A stretch of 64,000 bases of DNA from Candidatus Methylophosphatis roskildensis (GTDB lineage: Bacteria > Pseudomonadota > Gammaproteobacteria > Burkholderiales > Rhodocyclaceae): assembly GCA_016708905.1 (NCBI GenBank), contig JADJEV010000002.1, positions 124,001 to 188,000 of the forward strand, given 5' to 3'. The position numbers and the translations under genes were made by a program. Below the pieces are notes generated by a model. It searched no databases and was not told the origin of the DNA. It saw only the letters and a list, made by a program, of their open reading frames with translations. This document shows positions 44,121 to 51,110 of this stretch, piece after piece; the first letter of the stretch is position 1, and the number at the start of each line of letters is the position of its first letter.

Positions 44121-45416
44121 ATGTTCATCGATAAGGTAACGCTTAAGAACATTCGCGGGTTTCGTGATCTGGAGTTTTCGTTGAGCCGAGGCGCTGGCGT
44201 CTACTCCGGCTGGACCGTCTTCACGGGTGACAACGGCTCCGGGAAAAGCTCGCTTCTCAAGGCGATCGCGGTTGCATTGACTGGCAAGGAGACTGCGCGC
44301 GCATTGCAGCCGAGCTTCCATCGATGGATACGTGACGGTCAGCACAACGCATCAATCGAATTGCAGATCGTCCGGACCGCGGATGATGACTCGCTCTCCG
44401 GTGAGGGCAAAGCTCCCAGCAAAGAGTTTCCAGCGTGCGTCTCGTTGAAGAACGGCGGCAAGGAACCCCACGTCGAAATCACCGTCCCCGCTGGAAAGCC
44501 GAAGAACTACTCCACGCCGCAACGAACCATCTGGTCACTCGATGCGAGGGGATGGTTCTCCTGTGGGTATGGGCCGTTTCGCCGAGTCTTCGGCGCTTCG
44601 CCCGAAGCCACACGTCAGATGGTCGCGCCAGCTACCGAGCGCTTTGTGACGATGTTTCAAGAGGCGGCGTCTTTGGCGGAGGTGGATCAGTGGCTGCGCA
44701 ACCTGAGCCACAAGGACTTGGAAGGCAAGGGCGAGGAGAAGCAACAGTTGGCCGTGCTGATTGAAATCTTGCGTGACGACCTCATGCCGAATCAAATCAC
44801 GGTCGACCGTGTTGATTCCGACGGCCTGTGGTTACGAGATCGCAACGGATTGCGACTGGCGTGGAGCGAGATGAGCGATGGCTATCGCGCCGCGCTTGCC
44901 TTGCTGGCCGACATCCTGCGGCATTTGATCAACGCGTATGGGGTGTCGGGCCTCACTGAACGCAGCTCCGACGACAAGCTCTTCGTCAAGCGTAGCGGCG
45001 TAGTCTTGATCGACGAGATCGATGCTCATCTGCATCCTGAGTGGCAACGCGAAATAGGCTTCTGGCTCAAACGCCACTTCCCGAACATTCAGTTTCTGGT
45101 GACAACCCACAGCCCCATCATCTGCCAGGCGGCAGATGAGAATGGCCTGTTCGTATTGCCCGAGCCCGGAAGCGACGACGAGCCGCACCCGTTGACCGAC
45201 GAGGAATATCGAACCGTTATCGCGTCGCGTCCGGACACTATACTGCTTACCCCGGCGTTTGGTCTTCAGAACACACGCTCGCCCAGGGCGGTGGAAGGGC
45301 GCGCCGAGTACGCAAAGCTCATGGCCAAAAAGCGGGCAGGCGCCAAGTTGACAACGGCGGAACGGGATCAGGCCAACCAACTTCAGTTGTTCGCTGTGAC
45401 GGGCGAGGAGCCCTGA
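44121..45416 (+). CDS. AAA ATPase of a Septu-like (PtuA-type) defence pair
   Basis: 431-aa SMC/OLD-like ATPase with no long coiled coil. Walker A is TGDNGSGKSSLLKA at about residue 36, the signature-like LAWSEMSDGYRAALALLADI lies near 255, Walker B is VVLIDEIDAHLHPEWQ near 294, and the H-loop is LVTTHSPIICQ. PtuA ATPases work with a PtuB HNH nuclease against phage. Here the next gene, begun 3 bases after this stop, is such an HNH nuclease, but it is split by an insertion sequence. The start ATG has a good GAGGGG site. Assignment as Septu is inferred from the gene pair; a generic AAA/HNH pair is the alternative. Confidence 0.75.
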   Translation: MFIDKVTLKNIRGFRDLEFSLSRGAGVYSGWTVFTGDNGSGKSSLLKAIAVALTGKETARALQPSFHRWIRDGQHNASIELQIVRTADDDSLSGEGKAPSKEFPACVSLKNGGKEPHVEITVPAGKPKNYSTPQRTIWSLDARGWFSCGYGPFRRVFGASPEATRQMVAPATERFVTMFQEAASLAEVDQWLRNLSHKDLEGKGEEKQQLAVLIEILRDDLMPNQITVDRVDSDGLWLRDRNGLRLAWSEMSDGYRAALALLADILRHLINAYGVSGLTERSSDDKLFVKRSGVVLIDEIDAHLHPEWQREIGFWLKRHFPNIQFLVTTHSPIICQAADENGLFVLPEPGSDDEPHPLTDEEYRTVIASRPDTILLTPAFGLQNTRSPRAVEGRAEYAKLMAKKRAGAKLTTAERDQANQLQLFAVTGEEP

Positions 45417-45452
45417 CCCATGCGGCGAGTCAGGCGACTCGCGTTGCCGGGA

Positions 45453-45473
45453 CCCGACTTTGACACTGCCAAG
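45453..45473 (+). repeat. Left terminal inverted repeat of the IS
   Basis: 21 bases beginning CCCGACTTTGACACT. It matches the reverse complement of 47357-47377 at 19 of 21 positions and directly follows the CGGGA target duplication. Confidence 0.88.
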
Positions 45474-45556
45474 TAACACGCCCCTCGGAAAGCCGCATGG
45501 CACAAGGCATTCGGCGACGACGCCGAAATCGGTGTGTATCTAGGCAAAGAAGGTGC

Positions 45557-47275
45557 TCAATCCAGATTCAGGATTGGCTTCGGCGGCTTTATTTTCAACA
45601 CCTTCAATCGGTTAGCGGCATCCGACGACGGCTCGGTGACCTGCCAGACGCGGCCGTTGGGGCTGGACAATTGCGCCAACTGGATGTGTTTCAGATCGTC
45701 GCGGATATTGCGCCACGTATCCTGACAGGCATGCTCGATGGTGCGCTCAAGCAACAGGGACAGGACCGTGATGGCGATGTGGGCATGAATGCGGTGGGGT
45801 GCCCAGTGGAACACGGGGCGCATCTTCAACCCGCTCTTCATCGTCCGCCAGGCTTCTTCCACGCGCTGCTGCTGTTTGTAGCCCAGCGCCATGTCTTCCG
45901 CCGTGAGCGTGTCATCGTTGCTATGCACTACGAACTTGCCGTCGAAGCGCTCCAGTTCCTTCACCGCCGCTCGGTCGATCGCCAGCCCCTGTTTCGTTTC
46001 CTTCAGCAGGCGCCCGTAGCGGGCGCTGGTCCGTAAAGCGCAGACCCGTTTCGTGTGGCTCACTTTGGCCAGATCGGAAAGACTGGACAGTTCCGCCTCC
46101 AGTTCGTTGAGCAGATCCTCCCGATGCGACTTCTGGCGTTTGGCTTCAAGCGGATTGAAGCAAACCGCATAACGTCGCCGTCGCTCACCCTCGCCGACGA
46201 TGACTTCCTTGACTTCGAGATTCTCGGCGACGGTGCGGTAGCGTCCAGGACGCGACAGAACCTCTTCGGTGACTTCGTCGCCCCGCCGCATCGGCATGGC
46301 CAGCAGGTACTTGCCGCCGCCCTTGGCCAACGCCTGCAAGTTGGCCTGCGAGACCATCCCGGCATCGCCGACGAAGAGGCAGCGGGTGAGCTGCCAGCCA
46401 CGCAGGTCTTCCTTGACCTTGGCGACCGTGGTGACGTCGACCGTGTTGCCGGGGAACACCCAGTGACGCACCGGAAATCCGTCCCGCGTGACGGCCATGC
46501 CGACGACGATCTGCGGCGCGTCGCTACGGCCGTTCTTGCTGTGTCCGCGCTTGCGGGGCGCCGCGTAGGACTTCTTGCCGGCCGTCTGGCTGCCCTGAAC
46601 GTTGCCTTCTTTGTCGCCAACATCCTCGTCGTCGATTTCAAAGTGCAGTGAGGTGGTGTCGTAGAAGATCACGTCCACGTCCAGATTGAGCAGATCGGCC
46701 ACCCGGTGGAAGATGGCTTGCTCGATGGCTTCCTTGTTCGCTTCCAGGAAATCCATGACCCGGTAGATCTGGTGCAGCTTCAGCGCCTGCGTCCCTGCGA
46801 TATGCGCGTCTTCCTTGAGCCACTGTTCATGACAGTAGAGCTTCGAGGCCGGGGCACAGGCACGGTTGGCAACCAGAGCGAACAGGGCGCGTTCGACATC
46901 GAACCCGAGATGCCGCGTGCCGGCCTGCTGGCGCACGATCGCGTCGATGCCGAGTTGCTTCCAGATGGCTTCGAGGACGTAGATGTCGCCATAGGGCCAG
47001 GCGCAGATCAGGCGCCAGTCGCCGCCGGCAGCGACGATCTCTTCCGCTGAGCAACGGCGCAGGATGCTCTTGGCCAGCCGGCGAAGCCGCTCGATAACGT
47101 CGGAATCGTCGGCGCGCCCGCAGTTATGCACGATGCTGGCTTGCGATCTTCCCTTGGCGGCATCCCAGACGTTCTCCGCCAGTTGCAGGTAGGTCACTAC
47201 GCTGCCGTCTGCCCGTCGTTGTTTGCTCTCGCGTAAGTACATGGCCCCTATCGTAGCGGCCTTCAGGGGCGACAA
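45557..47275 (-). CDS. IS1634-family transposase
   Basis: 572-aa DDE transposase with an RNase H-like core. The likely acidic residues are Asp in VIFYDTTSLHFEI (near residue 200), Asp in CLFVGDAGMVSQANL (near 300), and Glu in KQQQRVEEAWRTMKS (near 470), the last in a YREK-type context. A basic, Lys-rich insert (KKSYAAPRKRGHSKNGR) lies between the first two. The frame is intact, so the element may still be active. The start is placed at ATG 47275; an internal Met 11 codons later (MYLRESKQRR) is the more usual family start. Confidence 0.9.
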   Translation of the reverse strand: MSPLKAATIGAMYLRESKQRRADGSVVTYLQLAENVWDAAKGRSQASIVHNCGRADDSDVIERLRRLAKSILRRCSAEEIVAAGGDWRLICAWPYGDIYVLEAIWKQLGIDAIVRQQAGTRHLGFDVERALFALVANRACAPASKLYCHEQWLKEDAHIAGTQALKLHQIYRVMDFLEANKEAIEQAIFHRVADLLNLDVDVIFYDTTSLHFEIDDEDVGDKEGNVQGSQTAGKKSYAAPRKRGHSKNGRSDAPQIVVGMAVTRDGFPVRHWVFPGNTVDVTTVAKVKEDLRGWQLTRCLFVGDAGMVSQANLQALAKGGGKYLLAMPMRRGDEVTEEVLSRPGRYRTVAENLEVKEVIVGEGERRRRYAVCFNPLEAKRQKSHREDLLNELEAELSSLSDLAKVSHTKRVCALRTSARYGRLLKETKQGLAIDRAAVKELERFDGKFVVHSNDDTLTAEDMALGYKQQQRVEEAWRTMKSGLKMRPVFHWAPHRIHAHIAITVLSLLLERTIEHACQDTWRNIRDDLKHIQLAQLSSPNGRVWQVTEPSSDAANRLKVLKIKPPKPILNLD

Positions 47276-47356
47276 TCAACAATCCATGTATCTAGGCTTT
47301 TGGCGACTTGGCGCCCGGAAACCCGCGCCGTTACTGGGGGTGGGTGAAAAATGTGC

Positions 47357-47377
47357 CTTGGAAGTGTCAAACTCGGG
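47357..47377 (-). repeat. Right terminal inverted repeat of the IS
   Basis: Reverse complement begins CCCGAGTTTGACACT, matching the left end at 19 of 21 bases. It is followed immediately by the CGGGA target duplication and then by the rest of the HNH gene. Confidence 0.88.
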
Positions 47378-48112
47378 CGGGACGGGCGCAGGCGTATCTC
47401 GACAGGCGGCACTTGGCTGCGAGCGAACGCGGAGCGCTGGGCACGCTGGACATCCAACGCGAGTGGAAGGCGGCTCGGCAGACCAAAGCCGTCGGGGCTG
47501 TTCTGCGCACGCTGCAACAGATGATGGGAGTGCACGAGCGCTGCATGTATTGCGTCGATTCGCATGGGAGCGACATCGAACACTTTCGACCGAAGGCGCG
47601 CTATCCCGGGCGGGCTTTTGAGTGGTCCAACATGCTGCTGTGTTGCACGGAATGTGGCCGTTTCAAGGGTAGTCAGTTTCCAATGGCGAATCGCCGACCG
47701 ATGCTGATCGATCCAACGGCCGAAGACCCGTGGCAGCACCTTGACTTCGACCCCGACACGGGCAACCTGACTGCTCGTTTCGACCTTCATGTCGGCGATT
47801 GGTCTGTAAGAGGTGCGAAGACGGTCGAGATCCTGCGACTTAATCGCCGTGAGGCGATGTCGGCCGGCTACTTGAAAACATATCGACGGCTCACCCGCAT
47901 CGTACAGACGTCACTGGCATTGCTTGCAGACGGCGCTCCGGAGGCGCCCGAGCTGTTAGCCGCCCTGCGCGACGCTGACGATCACGGGCTACTGCCGTGG
48001 TGCTTCGACGGTGCCGGCCAGACTTTCGCGCCATTCAGCGAATTGTGCCATCAGTATCCGCAGGTCTGGGCAGATTGCCTGGCGGCGGTGCGGAGAATCG
48101 GCGATCCACAGC

Positions 48113-48253
48113 ATGACCAAGAAACGACGACTTGAACTCAATTGGACTCAAAAAGACGCGCGGGCCGAGTTGGAGCCGCGCATTCTGCTTGAGAACCTGG
48201 CCCGGAGCTACGACGCGAGGCACCGGGTGACCGAGGAGCGCCTCTGCTTTTAG
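48113..48253 (+). pseudogene. 5' fragment of a type III/adenine-specific DNA methyltransferase gene
   Basis: 46 codons starting at ATG 48113, inside the end of the HNH gene. The peptide KKRRLELNWTQKDARAELEP then RILLENLARSYDARHRVTEE resembles the N terminus of Mod-type site-specific DNA methyltransferases, which continue into an N6-adenine catalytic domain. Here the frame stops at 48253 and the catalytic part is absent, replaced by another pseudogene. It suggests that a restriction-modification locus once followed the ATPase/HNH pair. Identification is from memory of that N-terminal pattern. Confidence 0.6.
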
Positions 48254-48267
48254 GATCATTCGTCGCA

Positions 48268-48766
48268 TACTCGCTTCATTGCACAAAGTAGCTTCTGGAT
48301 CGTATCAGATCGTATCAAGTTGGCCCCTGCGGCCACCGTGTCGCTACCGACGACAGTTCTCGGCAACTGGTACGCCACGGCGCTGTTCTGGAAGCCTCCG
48401 CTCGCGCTGCTCGTAAGCGAGCGGACCTTGCTGCCACTGTTGATGCCGTTGGCGCCAGCCTCGACGCTGGCCGTGAGGTTTCCCATCGAGTTCGACGAGG
48501 TGTTGCGCAGGCACGGTGTCATCCGGGCTGCTGTTGAACGCGAGGTGGCGGCGATGGCCGAAGTCGCCTTCGCGAAGACCGCGAATCGCAGCGTTCTCGG
48601 CACCAGGAACGAGTTCTCGTTCCTGGCCGAAGGCCACCGCGAGTATCCGGAGACGTCCGATTTGATGACCCTGTCGATGCACTTGGCCGACACACCGTAC
48701 GGCCCGATCAAGTACAACAGCCCTGCGCGGGTGATCAAGGAGCTTTTCGGCGATGCGGTACGCTGA
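48268..48766 (+). pseudogene. DUF6933-like gene with a stop codon and a 10-bp tandem duplication
   Basis: From 48320 the frame reads VSLPTTVLGNWYATALFW, LLVSERTLLPLLMPLAP, VLGTRNEFSFLAEGHREYP and SMHLADTPYGPIKYNSPARV to TGA 48764-48766, matching the DUF6933 pattern. Upstream the expected N terminus is present but broken: LHCTK, a TAG at 48289-48291, LLDRI, then a frameshift. The shift is due to a tandem copy of GATCGTATCA (48298-48307 and 48308-48317); removing one copy restores LLDRIKLAPAATV in one frame. No start codon is found before LHCTK. A shorter product from TTG 48320 is possible (148 aa). Function unknown. Confidence 0.65.
48298..48317 (+). repeat. 10-bp tandem duplication in the DUF6933-like gene
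   Basis: GATCGTATCA occurs twice in direct succession. The second copy shifts the frame; deletion of one restores it. Typical replication-slippage product. Confidence 0.85.
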
Positions 48767-48937
48767 CGACCGGCACCGCGAGTGCGCCGCCGGCAGGTCG
48801 GCTCACCACTTCGCATCCGGAGCAATCGGCGCCCTCACGCCATGGGTCGGCAGAGGAGTGGCCGGGCAACGAGAACGTCGATTCGTGCGTCACAATTCGT
48901 TGATTCTCAGAGGTTCCCCCGCGACCCATTTTCTATA

Positions 48938-48955
48938 CGACATCGTGCTTTTGTA
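48938..48955 (+). repeat. Remnant of the rng 3' end (direct repeat) before ykvA
   Basis: CGACATCGTGCT here (48938-48949) repeats 43748-43759 at the end of rng. Read in frame it gives YDIVLL and a TAA that overlaps the ykvA ATG as TAATG, just as the true rng C terminus (FDIVLL, stop) would. It looks like the original end of rng, displaced by the 5.2-kb insert. Confidence 0.65.
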
Positions 48956-49348
48956 ATGTCTCTGCTCGATCGCCTGCGGGATGCCGCGCGCCGCCTCAAA
49001 CGCGAGCTGACCGCGCTGGTTTTCGTCGCGCGCGATCCGCGCACTCCGTGGCACGCGAAGCTGCTGCTGGCGATCGTGCTGGCTTATGCCGCCAGCCCGA
49101 TCGACCTGATCCCGGATTTCGTGCCGGTGTTCGGCTACCTCGACGATCTGTTGCTGCTGCCCCTTGGGATCTGGCTGGCCTTGCGCCTGATCCCGCCGCA
49201 GGTCATGATCGACGCCCGCGCCAGGGCGGAGGATCATGCGACGCGCGGCAAGACCGATTACCGCGCCGCCGCCGTGATCGTGCTGATCTGGCTCGGCGCG
49301 GCCTGGCTGACCGGCACCTGGCTGATCAGGCTGTGGCGGGAAGCTTGA
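48956..49348 (+). CDS. YkvA family protein (DUF1232)
   Basis: 130-aa membrane-associated protein. The core LLLAIVLAYAASPIDLIPDFVPVFGYLDDLLLLPLGIWLALRLIPP is the DUF1232 signature, with a second hydrophobic segment at the C terminus (AAVIVLIWLGAAWLTGTWLI). Function unknown. Its ATG overlaps the TAA of the rng remnant (TAATG), suggesting that it was coupled to rng before the island arrived. It now lies alone, about 5.2 kb from rng. Confidence 0.88.
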   Translation: MSLLDRLRDAARRLKRELTALVFVARDPRTPWHAKLLLAIVLAYAASPIDLIPDFVPVFGYLDDLLLLPLGIWLALRLIPPQVMIDARARAEDHATRGKTDYRAAAVIVLIWLGAAWLTGTWLIRLWREA

Positions 49349-49407
49349 GCCACAGCCCGGCCGGCCGCCCGCGATCCGAACCATTTGCGACCCCAAAGGA
49401 GACCCGC

Positions 49408-50292
49408 ATGGCGAACCTCGGCAAACCCTCCGTTGATCCGCATTTCGACAGCCTGGCGCCGGCGATACCGTTCAGCCGCCGCGACTTCGTCGCCACCCTG
49501 CTGGGCAGCGGCTTCGCGCTGGCCGTCCAGCCGGTAATGGCGCAACAGGTCATCAAGACCGACAGCGCCGGGCTGCTGGCCGGTGAAGTGAAGATTCCGC
49601 TGAAGGACGGCGAACTGCTCGCCTACCGCTCGATGCCGGCCGGCGGAAAGAAGCTGCCGGTGGTGGTGGTCATTTCGGAGATATTCGGCGTGCATGAACA
49701 CATCGCCGACCTGACGCGCCGGCTGGCCAAGCAGGGTTACCTGGCGATCGCGCCGGAGCTGTTTTCGCGCCAGGGCGACCCGCGCAAGCGCGACAACTTC
49801 CAGCAGATCATCGGCGAGATCATCGCCAAGGTGCCCGATGCCCAGGTCATCGCCGACCTCGACGCAAGCCTTGCATGGGCGCAGGCCAATGGCGGCGACG
49901 CATCGCGTCTGGCGGTGACCGGATTCTGCTGGGGCGGGCGACAGACCTGGATGTACTGCGCCCACAATCCAAAGGTTTCCGCGGGCGTGGCCTGGTACGG
50001 GCGCATCGCGGATGCCGTCACCCCGAACCAGCCCAGGCATCCGCTCGACATCGCGGCGGATCTCAAGGTGCCGGTGCTCGGCCTCTATGGCGGCCAAGAC
50101 CAGGGCATTCCGCTCGCCAGCATCGAAGACATGAGGACAGCCCTGGCCAAGGCTCACGGCAAATCGCAGATCCACGTCTATCCCGACGCGCCGCACGCCT
50201 TCAACGCCGATTACCGTCCGTCCTACCGCAAGAGCGAAGCCGAGGACGGCTGGCGGCGCATGCTGGCGTGGTTCAAGGCCAACGGCGTCTAG
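49408..50292 (+). CDS. Dienelactone hydrolase family protein with Tat-type signal
   Basis: 294-aa alpha/beta hydrolase. The N terminus has FSRRDFVATLLGSGFALAV, a twin-arginine-type signal, so export is likely. The catalytic Cys is in GFCWGGRQTW, the Asp probably in LYGGQDQGIP, and the His in PDAPHAFNADYRP, all in dienelactone-hydrolase order. An EIFGVHEHIADLTRRLAKQGY segment is also typical. AAAGGAG precedes the ATG at 49408. It may act on a lactone or ester in the periplasm; substrate unknown. Confidence 0.87.
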   Translation: MANLGKPSVDPHFDSLAPAIPFSRRDFVATLLGSGFALAVQPVMAQQVIKTDSAGLLAGEVKIPLKDGELLAYRSMPAGGKKLPVVVVISEIFGVHEHIADLTRRLAKQGYLAIAPELFSRQGDPRKRDNFQQIIGEIIAKVPDAQVIADLDASLAWAQANGGDASRLAVTGFCWGGRQTWMYCAHNPKVSAGVAWYGRIADAVTPNQPRHPLDIAADLKVPVLGLYGGQDQGIPLASIEDMRTALAKAHGKSQIHVYPDAPHAFNADYRPSYRKSEAEDGWRRMLAWFKANGV

Positions 50293-50299
50293 CGGGGCG

Positions 50300-50866
50300 T
50301 CACATTCCGGCGAAGGCGATCACCGGGTCGAGATAGTCGCTCCAGCGGGTGAAGCTGTGGTCGCCGCCGTCGAGCACCGTCTGCCGCGCACCGGCGTACT
50401 TGGCAACCGCCTGGCGATAGTCGAGCAGCTCGTCACCGGTTTCGGCCAACAGCCAGTATCGCGCCGGGTCGGTGATCTGGCGCGCCTCGAGCATGCATAG
50501 CGCATCGACGTGCGCCTGAGTGAAGGCGAAGGTTTCGCCGCTGTAAAGATTGGTCTGCGGACCGATGTATTGCGCCAGCGACAGCGGAGCAATCACCGCC
50601 GGATTGATCAGGACGGCGCGCAAGCCGTGCTTCTCCGCCAGCCAGGTCGCGTAATACCCGCCGAGCGAGCTGCCGACCAGGGTCGGCGAGTCGAAGCGGG
50701 CGATCGCCGCCTCGGCCAGCGCCACGACGTCGAATGCTCCGACGGGAAGCTGCTCGCACCAAAAGCGCTCGGCCAGTCCACGCGCCGCCATCCGCGCCTT
50801 GAGCTGGGTGGCCTTGGTAGATTGCGGCGCAGAGCGGAACCCGTGCAGGTAGACGATGGCGGACAT
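50300..50866 (-). CDS. YqiA/YcfP-type alpha/beta-hydrolase (esterase)
   Basis: 188-aa small esterase. It opens SAIVYLHGFRSAPQSTKA, the nucleophile Ser is in VGSSLGGYYATWLA, the Asp region is LAETGDELLDYRQA, and the His is in GGDHSFTRW. This is the UPF0227/YqiA fold. It converges with the dienelactone hydrolase. The 244 bases up to the next gene hold nothing recognised. Confidence 0.85.
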   Translation of the reverse strand: MSAIVYLHGFRSAPQSTKATQLKARMAARGLAERFWCEQLPVGAFDVVALAEAAIARFDSPTLVGSSLGGYYATWLAEKHGLRAVLINPAVIAPLSLAQYIGPQTNLYSGETFAFTQAHVDALCMLEARQITDPARYWLLAETGDELLDYRQAVAKYAGARQTVLDGGDHSFTRWSDYLDPVIAFAGM

Positions 50867-51110
50867 GTGACGGCGAATCCTTTGCTGGCAAACTCGCGAT
50901 CCAGTCTACCCGACTGTCGGCCGCCGCAGCGGGCTCCGTCCCGCTTTCAGGGGGAGCGAGAGGGCCGGGCACAGCACGCCTGGCAGCCGCATGGACAGGC
51001 GATCTTCACGGCATCATGCGCGCGAGGCGCATGGATAGGCGCTGGTGGCGTGGCCTGCCCGTCGACCGCCATTCCATGCGGCTCTCATGGCAGTGGCAAT
51101 AGAACCGCCG

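Larger units (their letters stand above)
45453..47377. mobile_element. IS1634-family insertion sequence, 1925 bp
   Basis: Complete element bounded by 21-bp imperfect terminal inverted repeats and a 5-bp direct repeat CGGGA on both sides (45448-45452, 47378-47382). It carries one transposase gene on the minus strand covering most of its length. The small size of the target duplication and the transposase type fit IS1634 (IS4 superfamily). An 11-bp direct repeat TGTATCTAGGC also occurs near both ends (about 45535 and 47288) inside the element. Insertion disrupts the HNH nuclease gene. Confidence 0.88.
45420..48135 (+). pseudogene. HNH endonuclease (PtuB-like) split by an IS element
   Basis: The gene starts at ATG 45420 and reads 11 codons (MRRVRRLALPG) to 45452, then is interrupted by the IS (45453-47377) and its 5-bp target duplication CGGGA (45448-45452 and 47378-47382). 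Joining 45452 to 47383 continues in frame as RAQAYLDRRHLAAS to the stop at 48133-48135, giving 261 aa. The HNH core is CMYCVDSHGSDIEHFRPK, then WSNMLLCCTECGRFKG (zinc-type cysteines and the catalytic His). As it stands, the left part reads 18 codons to TAA 45474-45476. The right part stays open from upstream inside the IS, so a truncated or fused protein could still be made. Confidence 0.85.

Noticed and set aside
45534..47298. 11-bp direct repeat TGTATCTAGGC considered as the IS target duplication
   Set aside because: It lies inside the 21-bp inverted-repeat boundaries; the CGGGA duplication outside them rebuilds the interrupted gene exactly, so those are the true ends.
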